36,013 bases of DNA. Origin: Komagataeibacter swingsii (lineage in GTDB: Bacteria > Pseudomonadota > Alphaproteobacteria > Acetobacterales > Acetobacteraceae). The notes under the pieces were generated by a model. That model had not been told where the DNA came from. It did no database searches and was given only the letters and a program-made list of their open reading frames with translations. The stretch is taken from positions 1 to 36,013 of the forward strand of contig NZ_NKUB01000026.1 of assembly GCF_003207895.1 (NCBI RefSeq), in the 5' to 3' direction. Below are positions 1-7,889 of this stretch, in pieces (the first letter of the stretch is position 1; each line of letters starts with the position of its first letter). The translations under genes and the position numbers were made by a program.

Positions 1-60
1 CATCACTGCGACATCATCGAGACAGGGAACGAAAGCTGGCGGTTCAGGAACCGTAACTGA
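1..60 (+). CDS. istB: IstB-like ATP-binding protein of an IS21-family element, C-terminal end only
   Basis: Only the last 19 codons are inside the window. They read HHCDIIETGNESWRFRNRN and then a stop. This HxCDIIETGN-SWRF tail is typical of IstB, the AAA+ helper ATPase that works with the IstA transposase in IS21-family transposition. The match to the tail motif and the IS21-like end that follows support each other. The rest of istB, and istA, must lie upstream of the window, so whether the element is complete cannot be judged. Confidence 0.8.
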   Translation, partial: HHCDIIETGNESWRFRNRN

Positions 61-84
61 ACCTCTCTCCAGATCCATACCTGC

Positions 85-129
85 CCCGGCCTGTCTCCTG
101 AAGCCGTAGGCGTAAGGAGACAGGCCGGG
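85..129 (+). terminator. Strong hairpin after istB
   Basis: A perfect 15-bp inverted repeat (CCCGGCCTGTCTCCT at 85-99, complement at 115-129) encloses a 15-nt loop, itself able to form GCC/GGC pairs. It lies 25 nt after the istB stop. There is no T-tract, so intrinsic termination is an inference. It could also insulate the element from outside transcription. Confidence 0.5.
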
Positions 130-191
130 CCTTCAACAGGGGGTTAATATTGCATGCCGATCAGGGGTTATTTTTGAGTGCCGATTGACAG

Positions 192-311
192 ACCGAATAT
201 GGCGCAAAAGGTGAAGACCCCGAGGAAGCTGCCAATCGCGTCGCATGGGCGGCAGTGAAGCGTAAATACGTCAAGGATGGTAACGTCTGGGTTGCACGGA
301 ACGATGCCTGA
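192..311 (+). pseudogene. chaB: ChaB-family protein, C-terminal remnant cut by IS21
   Basis: The frame starting directly after the IS21 end encodes 39 residues containing EEAANRVAWAAVKRKY and a tail GNVWVARNDA before the stop. This matches the conserved C-terminal half of the small ChaB family (about 60-80 residues; annotated as a putative cation-transport regulator, real role unclear). No start codon with a ribosome site is present; the N-terminal part was separated by the insertion. It is most likely inactive. Confidence 0.65.
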
Positions 312-390
312 CCGGTATCACCTGTTGTCATGCCCGCCGGATCTGTAGTGTTTCAGAAGCATCTGCCTGTCCTCAGGAGGAACGTATCAT

Positions 391-1506
391 TCACGCGAAC
401 TGGTCAAACAGATCGACCACGCTGGCGGGTGCATCCGGTCCAAAAAACAGGGCCAGATTCTGCGCGGACCAGCGCGCCATTTCGTGGCTTCGGGGAAAAA
501 GCACCGTCTCATAGGCCGCCACAGCCGCGTTCATGTCATCGGGGCGGGCGATGAGCGATTGGCCGAGTTCCACGCCGTCATACAGGGCAAGGTTGGCCCC
601 TTCACCCGCGAACGGAGACATGAGATGTGCGGCATCGCCGATCAGGGTCACGCCGGGTCGGTGCGGCCACCGCAGTCCGGGCGGCAGGGTATGGATCAGG
701 CGGATCGCTGGATCGGCAGTACTGTCGGTAATGAAGCGTGTCAGGTGCGGTGCCCAGCCCGCAAACTGCCGTGCGATAATACTTAATCCCGTGCGGATAT
801 TACTAAAATCAATGGAGCTGAGCCATGTTTCTGGCCGGTTCAGTGCCACATATCCCGCCACACTTCCATCGGCATTGCGATGCACGATGATGCCCTTGCC
901 CGGCGCCACCGCCATCAGGGTGCCCGTGCCGATTATCGCACTATGCGCGTCGGCCACAGGACATGCGATCTCGATAAAGCAGGTGCCTGAATAAACGGGC
1001 CGGGCAGGGGTAAGAAGCGCCCGGACTTTCGACCAGGCACCATCAGCACCGACAAGCAGATCCGCTGTGGTTCTGGTGCTATTGGCAAAAACGATCTCAT
1101 GTCGCCCATTGGCAACTGACGATACAGACATGACCTTATGGCCCCAGCGGATCGTGACAGGAGGCAGGGAAGCGATCAGCATGCGGCGCAGTTCGCCCCG
1201 GTCAACTTCGGGGCGCGGGGATCGGGTCTGTCCTGCCCGGTCAAACAGGATGGTCCCGTTCTTGTCCACAACGCGCTTCGCATCCTCGCCGGGACGGACA
1301 AGGCGGCGGAAAGCGTCATGCAGGCCAGCTGCCTTCAGCGCGCGCTGGCCGTTATGTTCGTGGATATCAAACAGGCCGCCCTGTTTTCTGGCGGCGGGTG
1401 ATATCTCGGCCTCGTAGACCGTGGCCTTGATCCCATGCAGGTGCAGGATACGGGCAAGGGTCAGGCCACCGAGGCCAGCCCCGATGATCGCAATGGTCCG
1501 TCGCAT
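391..1506 (-). CDS. FAD-dependent monooxygenase, TetX/PHBH-like
   Basis: A 371-residue group A flavoprotein monooxygenase. The N-terminal Rossmann motif GAGLGG (about residues 9-14) binds the FAD ADP part. The downstream GDAAHLMSPFAGEGAN motif (about 290-305) is the second FAD motif and closely resembles the TetX type. Such enzymes use NAD(P)H and O2 to hydroxylate small aromatic or polycyclic compounds; the substrate here is unknown. The start at 1506 is preferred over an upstream ATG at 1587 because GGAG lies 7 nt before it and the FAD fold begins there. It lies downstream of, and in the same direction as, the TetR gene, so it may be co-regulated with it. Confidence 0.85.
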   Translation of the reverse strand: MRRTIAIIGAGLGGLTLARILHLHGIKATVYEAEISPAARKQGGLFDIHEHNGQRALKAAGLHDAFRRLVRPGEDAKRVVDKNGTILFDRAGQTRSPRPEVDRGELRRMLIASLPPVTIRWGHKVMSVSSVANGRHEIVFANSTRTTADLLVGADGAWSKVRALLTPARPVYSGTCFIEIACPVADAHSAIIGTGTLMAVAPGKGIIVHRNADGSVAGYVALNRPETWLSSIDFSNIRTGLSIIARQFAGWAPHLTRFITDSTADPAIRLIHTLPPGLRWPHRPGVTLIGDAAHLMSPFAGEGANLALYDGVELGQSLIARPDDMNAAVAAYETVLFPRSHEMARWSAQNLALFFGPDAPASVVDLFDQFA

Positions 1507-1780
1507 GATCGCGCTCCATGTGTCGCATCGGCATCGGCTAATGCGGGCTATGTTTTTCGGAGACGCTGGCCGATCATGCCACGGCATGAAGGACGTATGT
1601 GCGACAGCCTTGGAGCCTGAAAGTGGGCACGGACAGTCGTTTTTCGCGGAAGCCGGGCATTACAGGAAACCGGACGTGTCTGCAAGGAACGGCGGCTCAG
1701 ACAGATCCATCACGCGGGTGAGGGCCCTTTCAGGAATATACCCGATACAACTGTCAGGCTGGCTTCTGCGCCCCGCGCAA

Positions 1781-2362
1781 TTACGATGCCGACGCCCGTG
1801 ACCCGGCGATGAGAATATCGACAAGGCGCTTCGCACTGGTCTCCCAGCCGGGGCCAGCGGCGTAGTTCGAAACACCCGCCAGGGCGCGAAGCAGGTCAAC
1901 CGGTTCGATTTCCGCGTTGAAATCTCCACTCGCAACGGCAGCCGCCACAAGCTTCTCGATCGCACCCTGCAGGACCATGCCGGACTGGGCGTAGAGCGTG
2001 CCCGTGCCGCCCGCCAGCCCGTTGAGAGCGGGGGCGATCACCAGCTTGGCGGCAATATAGTCAACAAACAGCCGCATCCACGCCCGCAGCGCCTCCACGG
2101 GCGAATGCTGGGCTGCAAGGACCGGTGCCGCATCGGCAAGGCGGTCGAGTTCAGCGCGATAGACCGCCTCGATCAGCGCATCGCGATTGGGAAAATGGCG
2201 GTAAAGCGTGCCGATCCCCACGCCCGCACGCCGGGCGACCTCATCCAGCGGAATATCGGTTTCCCCCGCCGTAAAGGCGGCTTTGGCCACGTTCAGCAGG
2301 TTTTCCCTGTTGCGCTGCCCATCGCTGCGCGGGCGGCGGCGTGGCTTTTTTTCGTCGGTCAC
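1781..2362 (-). CDS. TetR/AcrR-family transcriptional regulator
   Basis: A repressor-type regulator of 193 residues from the GTG at 2362. GAGGG lies 7 nt before this GTG. An in-frame ATG at 2416 would place the start inside the presumed operator. The N-terminal helix-turn-helix reads ...LDEVARRAGVGIGTLYRHFPNRDALI..., the TetR signature, followed by a mostly helical ligand-binding half (SBP_C-like). It is divergent from the SDR gene at 2483 and upstream of the flavin monooxygenase on the same strand. The likely job is ligand-sensitive repression of itself and of the SDR, with the monooxygenase as a possible third target. The ligand is unknown. Confidence 0.9.
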   Translation of the reverse strand: MTDEKKPRRRPRSDGQRNRENLLNVAKAAFTAGETDIPLDEVARRAGVGIGTLYRHFPNRDALIEAVYRAELDRLADAAPVLAAQHSPVEALRAWMRLFVDYIAAKLVIAPALNGLAGGTGTLYAQSGMVLQGAIEKLVAAAVASGDFNAEIEPVDLLRALAGVSNYAAGPGWETSAKRLVDILIAGSRASAS

Positions 2363-2382
2363 CGGTTTCCCTCTTGTTAAAC

Positions 2383-2421
2383 GGAGCAATCCTCCGCATA
2401 TATCAAGCGGAGCCATGCTCC
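2383..2421. promoter_or_regulatory. Twin palindromes, candidate TetR operator
   Basis: Two copies of a 13-bp near-identical palindrome, GGAGCAATCCTCC (2383-2395) and GGAGCCATGCTCC (2409-2421), sit 26 bp apart centre to centre between the TetR gene and the divergent SDR gene. Both fit GGAGC[AC]AT[CG]CTCC. Paired symmetric sites in a TetR divergent promoter are the expected layout for autoregulation. Binding is inferred. Confidence 0.6.
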
Positions 2422-2482
2422 ATATAACATCCCGCAGGCCATTTCGGCAAAAAATGGATGCATCCTTTCAGGGAGTTTCCCC

Positions 2483-3463
2483 ATGACACAGATTTTTGGC
2501 GCAAGCTCGACAACGGACGATGTCCTCTCCGGCGTATCGCTGAGGGGCAAACGCGTGCTTGTAACCGGCGTTTCCGCTGGTCTGGGCGTTGAAACTGCGC
2601 GCGCCCTTGCCGCACATGGCGCCCATGTGGTGGGTGCCGCACGCAATCTGGAAAAAGCAGAACAGGCCACCACGCAGGCCCGCGCGGATGCGGCGCGTGG
2701 GGGCGGAAGCTTCGAACTGGTCGCCCTGGACCTTGCGGATCTGGGCAGTGTCCGCGCCTGCGCCGATCAGTTGAACGCGGTCGGTCTGCCCTTCGATCTG
2801 GTCATTGCCAATGCAGGCGTGATGGCCACGCCATTCGGCCATACAAAGGACGGGTTCGAGACGCAGTTTGGCACCAACCATCTGGGACACTTCGTCCTCG
2901 TCAACCGCATTGCGGGGCTGATGCGCACCGGCGCCCGACTGGTCAACGTATCCTCGGCCGGGCATCGCTTTGCAGACGTTGACCTGAACGACCCGAATTT
3001 CGAGCATACGCCATACGAACCATTCATCGCCTACGGGCGTTCCAAGACCGCCAACATCCTGTTTGCCGTGGCCTTTGACGTACGGCACCGTGCGCGCGGC
3101 GTGCGCGCAACAGCGGTGCATCCGGGTGGGATCCTGACCGAACTGACGCGTTACATGCCAGCAGGCGGCATTGAGGCGATGGTGACGCGGATCAATGAAC
3201 AGGCTGCGGCTGAAGGCAAACCGCCGTTCCAGTTCAAGACCATTCCACAGGGGGCGGCTACGGCAGTCTGGGCAGGCGTGGTGGGGGCGGCTGATGCCGT
3301 CGGCGGCCATTACTGCGAAGACTGCCACGTAAGCCCGGTCGTGCCCGATGACCAGCCGATCAGCCTGGTCAGTGCTGGCGTGCGGGCCTACGCGGTTGAT
3401 CCCGCGCATGCCGAAGCATTATGGACAAAGAGCGAGGACATGGTCGGGGAGAAATTCTCCTGA
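2483..3463 (+). CDS. Short-chain dehydrogenase/reductase (SDR)
   Basis: A 326-residue classical-to-extended SDR of the retinol dehydrogenase/oxidoreductase type. It has the nucleotide-binding motif TGVSAGLG (residues 28-35), a central NAGVM (about 112), and the catalytic YGRSK (about 183) with the SSAG serine upstream. It probably reduces or oxidises a carbonyl/alcohol with NAD(P)(H); the substrate is unknown. AGGGAG lies upstream of the ATG. A small perfect palindrome GGATGCATCC (2456-2465) lies just before the ribosome site. Divergence from the TetR gene across the twin operators suggests repression by that TetR. Confidence 0.9.
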   Translation: MTQIFGASSTTDDVLSGVSLRGKRVLVTGVSAGLGVETARALAAHGAHVVGAARNLEKAEQATTQARADAARGGGSFELVALDLADLGSVRACADQLNAVGLPFDLVIANAGVMATPFGHTKDGFETQFGTNHLGHFVLVNRIAGLMRTGARLVNVSSAGHRFADVDLNDPNFEHTPYEPFIAYGRSKTANILFAVAFDVRHRARGVRATAVHPGGILTELTRYMPAGGIEAMVTRINEQAAAEGKPPFQFKTIPQGAATAVWAGVVGAADAVGGHYCEDCHVSPVVPDDQPISLVSAGVRAYAVDPAHAEALWTKSEDMVGEKFS

Positions 3464-3543
3464 GTCACCCGTAGCCCTGTTTGTGGCATAATGGGCGGAC
3501 CTGACACCCCGACTGACATTTTACTGATATGGATGACCCGGGC

Positions 3544-3574
3544 GCGCAGGGGGATGACAGATGTCTCCCTGCGC
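3544..3574 (+). promoter_or_regulatory. Hairpin in the leader of the phosphoesterase gene
   Basis: GCGCAGGG (3544-3551) pairs with CCCTGCGC (3567-3574) across a 15-nt loop that contains a further GACA/TGTC pairing. It lies 20 nt before the next ATG and 80 nt after the SDR stop. It could be an SDR terminator without a T-tract, or a leader structure of the following gene. Confidence 0.35.
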
Positions 3575-3593
3575 TTCCGTGCGAGGATATTGA

Positions 3594-4709
3594 ATGCGCC
3601 TTGTTGTTTTCGGCCTGCCCCTTCTTGTCGTGATCCTGAACTGGCTCTGGCCGTTGCCGCTTCCGCTGGGGCTGAAAGGGGTTGCTGCGGCACTGGTGGT
3701 CGTGGCCGCACTTTACCACTACTGGTCCCGGCTTTCCTCGGGTTCCATCTTTGCCCCGGAATTTCCCCGGCCTGTCATTATCCTGTTTAACTGGGCATTC
3801 GGGGCGATCGCGTTTCTCATGCTGTTCCAGATTGCACTTGATATTGGTGCGCTGCTGGTTGCGCTGGTAACGTGGCAGCCGGTGCGAATCCCGGTCGCCG
3901 CGCGGGCGGCCGTGGGTGGTCTTGCCGGGATGCTTTCTGCAATCGGCGTTGCCAATGCGCTGCGGGTGCCCCCGGTCAGGGATGTGAGTGTGACCGTTCC
4001 CGGCCTGTCGCCAGCATTTGACGGCTATCGGCTGGTCCAATTGACCGACATGCATATCAGCCGGCTGTTCCCCGCCCGATGGGCAAGGGCGGTTGTCGAG
4101 CGCACCAACGCGGCCGGTGCGGACATGATTGTCGTGACGGGCGATTTCATTGACGGCTCGGTGGCCATGCGCCGTGCTGACGTGGCACCGCTTGCGGGGC
4201 TATATGCGCCGGATGGTGTGCTGGCGATCCCGGGAAACCATGAATATTTCTTCGATTATGGCGACTGGATGCAACACCTGTCGGAACTGGGCTTTCACAT
4301 GCTGCTGAACCGCCATGTGGTCATTACAAGGGGAGGGACCGGACTGGTCATTGCCGGGGTTACCGACCGGTCAGCACCCGCGCATGGGCAGGCTGCCCCC
4401 GATCTGGCTGCCGCCCTTGCAGGGATTCCTGCCGGTGCCCCGGTCGTGCTGCTCGATCACCAGCCCGGGGACGCGCGTGAAGCTGTCGTAAGCGGCGTGG
4501 CCCTGCAACTGTCAGGGCATACGCATGGCGGGATGATTGTTGGCCTCGACCGCCTCGTTGCGCGCGGCAATAACGGGTTTGTCTCCGGACGCTATGATGT
4601 GGGGGGCATGACGCTTTACGTCAGCAATGGCACCGGGCTGTGGCCGGGCTTTGCGCTCCGGCTGGGCAGGCCATCCGAGATCACCCGTTTCACTCTGCGT
4701 GCGGGATGA
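3594..4709 (+). CDS. Membrane-anchored calcineurin-like metallophosphoesterase (YkuE/YaeI type)
   Basis: 371 residues. The first ~120 residues form about four hydrophobic segments, so the N-terminus is membrane-embedded. The C-terminal domain has the complete metal-ligand set of the family in order: TDMHIS, VTGDFIDGS, PGNHEYF, LLDHQPGD and SGHTHGG. This pattern is typical of YkuE/YaeI-like enzymes, some of which hydrolyse phospholipid or UDP-lipid A precursors (family knowledge; substrate here unknown). GAGGAT lies upstream of the ATG. It follows the SDR gene by 130 nt on the same strand. Confidence 0.88.
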   Translation: MRLVVFGLPLLVVILNWLWPLPLPLGLKGVAAALVVVAALYHYWSRLSSGSIFAPEFPRPVIILFNWAFGAIAFLMLFQIALDIGALLVALVTWQPVRIPVAARAAVGGLAGMLSAIGVANALRVPPVRDVSVTVPGLSPAFDGYRLVQLTDMHISRLFPARWARAVVERTNAAGADMIVVTGDFIDGSVAMRRADVAPLAGLYAPDGVLAIPGNHEYFFDYGDWMQHLSELGFHMLLNRHVVITRGGTGLVIAGVTDRSAPAHGQAAPDLAAALAGIPAGAPVVLLDHQPGDAREAVVSGVALQLSGHTHGGMIVGLDRLVARGNNGFVSGRYDVGGMTLYVSNGTGLWPGFALRLGRPSEITRFTLRAG

Positions 4710-4829
4710 GGGGAGGAACTTTATCCTGTACTTGAAAATTTCAATATTCTAATGCGCTTTTCTGTGTCGTTCGGGTGATGGATCCTGTCCGTCCCGTCCT
4801 GCAGGGTGCCGCCTCTTTTTACGCAGTGA

Positions 4830-4843
4830 ACGCGTATACGCGT
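4830..4843. promoter_or_regulatory. 14-bp perfect palindrome upstream of the nitronate monooxygenase gene
   Basis: ACGCGTATACGCGT is fully self-complementary and lies about 150 bp before the start codon at 4992, in the 282-bp gap after the phosphoesterase gene. The rest of the gap has short frames on both strands but nothing recognisable. A role as regulator binding site is an inference. Confidence 0.35.
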
Positions 4844-4991
4844 AGTATGACCGGCTGGACCATAACTTCGTCGCCCGTGAGGATGAGACCGCGCTGAGGA
4901 AAAAGCGTGATGATATGGTTTTGAACGCCATATCCAACGAGATGAACTACCATCAGGGCAAGAAAAAAACCGGTTTGCGCGATGGGAAACG

Positions 4992-6062
4992 ATGATGAAC
5001 TGGCCTGAACAGCTCGGCCTGACAATTCCATTGGTACAGGCACCGATGACAGGTGTCTCCACTCCAGCCCTTGCCGCCGCTGTATCCCAGGCCGGGGCAC
5101 TTGGTTCAATCGGAGTAGGGGCCGCTGGTGTTTCAGTCGCGCATAAAATGATCTGTCAGATACGCGAGCAGACGGCGGCCCCCTTCAACGTCAATCTGTT
5201 CGCGCATAAGGCACCGGAAATCGACCAGGCCCGTGACAGGGCCTGGCTGACATGGCTGAAACCGCTGTTTGCCGAGTTCAATGCAGTCCCGCCAGGCAGC
5301 CTGCATTCCATATACCGAAGCTTCAATGATGATCCGGACATGCTCGACATGCTTGTGCATATGAAGCCACCGGTCATCAGTTTCCATTTCGGGCTTCCTT
5401 CGCCTGAGAAGATTTCGGCCCTGAAGGCGACAGGTGCTGTTTTGCTGGTAACAGTCACCAGCCTGGAGGAAGCCCGCGCCGCCGAAACCGCAGGGATGAA
5501 TGCGATTGTAGCGCAAGGGATCGAGGCAGGCGGCCATCGTGGCATTTTCGATCCGGCGGGTCACGACGATGCTTTGGGAACATTCGCCCTGACCCGCCTT
5601 CTTGTGCGCAAATGCCGCATTCCGGTGATTGCTGCTGGCGGTATCATGGATGGAGCAGGCATGGCGGCTGCCCTTGCCCTGGGAGCCGTCGCCGCACAGA
5701 TGGGCACGGCCTTTATTCTCTGCCCGGAAACGGACGCGGACGAAGCGTACCGAAAGGCTCTGGCGGGACCAGCCGCGTTTCATACACGCATGACCGATCT
5801 CGTTTCAGGACGGCCTGCGCGCTGTCTTTCAAACCGGTTTACGAGCCTGAGTGACAGTGTCGGCATTCCACCGGTTCCCGATTACCCCATTGCCTATGAT
5901 GCGGGGAAAACACTCAACAAGGCCGCCAGAAACTGTGGTGAAAGTGGTTTTGGTGCTTATTGGGCCGGACAAGGGGCTCCACTGGCTCGGGCTATGCCAG
6001 TGGGTCAGCTCATGGACAAGCTGAAGGAAGAACTGCACAGGGCACGTTATTTAAAGACATAA
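4992..6062 (+). CDS. Nitronate monooxygenase (2-nitropropane dioxygenase family)
   Basis: A 356-residue FMN-dependent TIM-barrel enzyme that oxidises alkyl nitronates, for example propionate 3-nitronate, to carbonyl products. The N-terminal QAPMTGVSTPALAAAV contributes to FMN binding. EAGGHRG carries the conserved catalytic-region histidine. IAAGGIMDG and AAQMGTAFI form the phosphate-binding part of the barrel. The length is normal for the family. Two adjacent ATG codons (4992 and 4995) could serve as start. No operon partner is seen; an integrase remnant and a toxin-antitoxin pair follow. Confidence 0.9.
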   Translation: MMNWPEQLGLTIPLVQAPMTGVSTPALAAAVSQAGALGSIGVGAAGVSVAHKMICQIREQTAAPFNVNLFAHKAPEIDQARDRAWLTWLKPLFAEFNAVPPGSLHSIYRSFNDDPDMLDMLVHMKPPVISFHFGLPSPEKISALKATGAVLLVTVTSLEEARAAETAGMNAIVAQGIEAGGHRGIFDPAGHDDALGTFALTRLLVRKCRIPVIAAGGIMDGAGMAAALALGAVAAQMGTAFILCPETDADEAYRKALAGPAAFHTRMTDLVSGRPARCLSNRFTSLSDSVGIPPVPDYPIAYDAGKTLNKAARNCGESGFGAYWAGQGAPLARAMPVGQLMDKLKEELHRARYLKT

Positions 6063-6090
6063 TCGCCAACCTGCCCGGTGTTGCCAACTT

Positions 6091-6174
6091 CATTCAAAAC
6101 TGGATAGTACGGTTCGAGATCTTGGGGTGGATGTCGAGGACGCTCTGGCTCTGTCGGAAGCCACTGATCTCTGA
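6091..6174 (+). pseudogene. Tyrosine recombinase/integrase, C-terminal remnant
   Basis: 27 codons and a stop read HSKLDSTVRDLGVDVEDALA followed by LSEATDL. This matches the extreme C-terminus of phage-type tyrosine recombinases (GHSKLDSTVRYLGVDVEDAL...), starting at the conserved box II H and covering the region of the catalytic tyrosine, which is replaced by D here (VRDLG instead of VRYLG). The rest of the gene is absent. It suggests a decayed integrative element next to the toxin-antitoxin genes. Confidence 0.6.
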
Positions 6175-6210
6175 AATCGAATATGCCTCAGGAATTCTCT
6201 ACCTCCTCCC

Positions 6211-6235
6211 CATGTGTACATGTTATGATGACACA
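6211..6235. promoter_or_regulatory. Inverted repeats before the toxin-antitoxin pair
   Basis: CATGT-GT-ACATG (6211-6222) is an inverted repeat and TGTGT...ACACA extends the symmetry to about 6235. It lies just before the strong AAGGAGGA ribosome site (6238-6245) of the antitoxin. Antitoxins of the Phd family usually repress their own operon at such palindromes, so this is a candidate operator. Confidence 0.45.
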
Positions 6236-6248
6236 TAAGGAGGAGACC

Positions 6249-6521
6249 ATGAGCGAGCATTTTCCAGATAACGCACCATCCCCACAGAAAATCGGTGTTC
6301 GGGAGTTCCGGGGAAACCTGACAGCTTATCTGCGTCAGGTCAGACAGGGTAGCACGATCCTCGTGACGTCTCACGACCAGGTTGTCGCTGAACTGCGTCC
6401 GCCGGCTCCTTCCTATCGCCCCCGTCGTCAACCAGGCGCATTGCGCGGGCGGATCAGAATGAGCGAAGATTTTGATGAGACACCATCGGACATTCTTGAA
6501 AGCATGGAACGTGACCTGTGA
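6249..6521 (+). CDS. Antitoxin, Phd/YefM family
   Basis: A 90-residue protein with the Phd/YefM N-terminal DNA-binding fold: KIGVREFRGNLTAYLRQVRQ followed by a GSTILVTSHDQVVAEL strand. The disordered, charged C-terminus (MSEDFDETPSDILESMERDL) would wrap the toxin. An in-frame start at 6183 exists, but the ATG at 6249 has AAGGAGG 5 nt before it and lies after the operator-like repeats, so it is chosen. It overlaps the toxin gene by 4 nt, the usual translational coupling. Confidence 0.85.
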   Translation: MSEHFPDNAPSPQKIGVREFRGNLTAYLRQVRQGSTILVTSHDQVVAELRPPAPSYRPRRQPGALRGRIRMSEDFDETPSDILESMERDL

Positions 6522-6901
6522 AGGTTCTGCTCGATACGCATGCGTTGCTCTGGTGGCTTTCGGACTCCGACCGGCTGGGTGAGAACGCACGAGAGATCAT
6601 TGCAGATCCGGCTCATGATATTCTGGTGAGTATCGTGTCATTATGGGAGATTGCGATCAAAATCCGTATTGGAAAACTGGATGCGGATATGAACGACATT
6701 CTGGCAGCCATTCCTGAGGAAGGTTTCTCTCTACTGCAAATACAGCCCGAACATCTGCAAATCCTTATGTCTTTGCCTCTGCATCATCGTGATCCGTTTG
6801 ACCATCTCCTGATGGCGCAGGTGCAAGCTGAACACGCTACATTCTTTTCGGAAGACGGACAAATGGATCATTACCCCATCAAGCGAATACGCTGTTCGTG
6901 A
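6518..6901 (+). CDS. PIN-domain toxin (VapC-like ribonuclease)
   Basis: 127 residues from a GTG start inside the antitoxin stop overlap (GTGA). PIN-domain features are the acidic residue in LLDTHALLWWL (N-terminus), the SLWEIAIKIRIGKL helix with its glutamate, and the C-terminal HRDPFDHLLMAQ motif. These are the metal-binding residues of Mg-dependent RNases of the VapC type, specifically the Phd-paired PilT/YbfJ-like branch. It is expected to cleave RNA when free of its antitoxin. Confidence 0.85.
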   Translation: MKVLLDTHALLWWLSDSDRLGENAREIIADPAHDILVSIVSLWEIAIKIRIGKLDADMNDILAAIPEEGFSLLQIQPEHLQILMSLPLHHRDPFDHLLMAQVQAEHATFFSEDGQMDHYPIKRIRCS

Positions 6902-7127
6902 AGCAGAAACTGCCGTCAGAATACGCCTCATCCCAGACATATTTGTAGCAGGAGGACTATCCACATTGCAGACATGACTAGAACGTGTCGATTTGCGTGG
7001 AACGGACATTCAACTGAATGTGCCAGTGCCTCGTTTCCCAAAGGATCATGAACCGCAGGTCGACATGATAGAAGCCACAATTTATATATTAACAGACATC
7101 ATGCTGTGACTAAATACTCTTCTTTGA

Positions 7128-7889
7128 ATGTCAAACGGGGCTCAAGTGCCTCTCCTGACAGGAGCCATGTCAAGAATGACGGAAACGTTAGATTGGGGCG
7201 ATATCACGCTGCGGCTTGTTGCAGCGCTGGTGGCAGGGATGGTCTTTGGCCTCAATCGTGATGAGCACGGACGTCCGGCCGGTCTGCGCACGACCACGCT
7301 GGTCTGCCTGGCGGCATGTCTGGCCATGCTACAGACGAACTGGCTTCTGGGCACGGTGGGTAAGGCTGCGGATTCATTCGTGACACTCGACCTGATGCGG
7401 CTTCCGCTTGGTATTCTGTCGGGCATGGGATTTATCGGTGGGGGTGCGATCCTGCGGCGTGAAAATATGGTCCTGGGCGTGACCACGGCGGCGACATTGT
7501 GGATCGTCACGGTCCTTGGCCTGTGCTTTGGTGGTGGGCAGATGGGACTGGGTATTGCTGGCACCGTCCTCGGCTTTGCCGTGTTGTGGGGACTGAATTT
7601 CGCTGAACGGGCCTTGCGTGAGGACCACCGTGCGGCACTTGTTGTAATTGCGGATACGCAGAACCCGGCAATCTGCGATCTGGCGCGCCAGTGTATGGCC
7701 GTGTCCATCCAGATTGCCGGACAGTCCATCGCCTATTCCGAACAGGGCGAAAAGGCGGAAATGCATTTCGATCTGCGATGGCGGGGACGGCGGCGTGATG
7801 TGGGGCCCCCAGCCTTCCTATTGCAACTGGCGCGGCACCCCGGCGTGCAGGCCGTGCAATGGAAACCGGTCGGTTTTATCGGACTATAG
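7128..7889 (+). CDS. MgtC/SapB-family membrane protein
   Basis: 253 residues. The N-terminal half has about four transmembrane segments with the family hallmarks RLVAALVAGMVFGLNRDEHGRPAGLRT, LGILSGMGFIGGGAIL and GVTTAATLWIVTVLG. The C-terminal ~85 residues form a soluble ACT-like domain. MgtC proteins are linked to Mg2+ homeostasis and, in pathogens, to control of F-ATPase; the function here is unproven. The start is uncertain: ATGs at 7167 and 7176 are nearer to an AGGAG (about 7161), so the protein may be 13-16 residues shorter. It is convergent with the phosphatase gene, with a 14-bp overlap of the 3' ends. Confidence 0.85.
   Translation: MSNGAQVPLLTGAMSRMTETLDWGDITLRLVAALVAGMVFGLNRDEHGRPAGLRTTTLVCLAACLAMLQTNWLLGTVGKAADSFVTLDLMRLPLGILSGMGFIGGGAILRRENMVLGVTTAATLWIVTVLGLCFGGGQMGLGIAGTVLGFAVLWGLNFAERALREDHRAALVVIADTQNPAICDLARQCMAVSIQIAGQSIAYSEQGEKAEMHFDLRWRGRRRDVGPPAFLLQLARHPGVQAVQWKPVGFIGL

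Larger units (their letters stand above)
1..190 (+). mobile_element. Right end of an IS21-family insertion sequence
   Basis: After the istB stop the sequence holds a strong hairpin and then a terminal segment in which GCCGAT occurs twice (about 157-162 and 180-185), ending GTGCCGATTGACA. Read inward from the end it starts TGTCAATCGGCAC. A TG start and repeated subterminal motifs are usual for IS21-family ends. The end is set at 190 because the chaB reading frame resumes directly after it. The left end lies outside the window, so the target duplication could not be tested. Confidence 0.7.

Noticed and set aside
2468-3409. 313-codon open frame on the minus strand opposite the SDR gene
   Set aside because: It is a mirror frame of a GC-rich gene with all SDR motifs on the plus strand; its translation is rich in R, H and G and shows no family.
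4819-5109. Minus-strand frame with a hydrophobic segment overlapping the nitronate monooxygenase start
   Set aside because: No ribosome site, overlap with a certain gene, and no recognisable family; the plus-strand frame there is also unconvincing.
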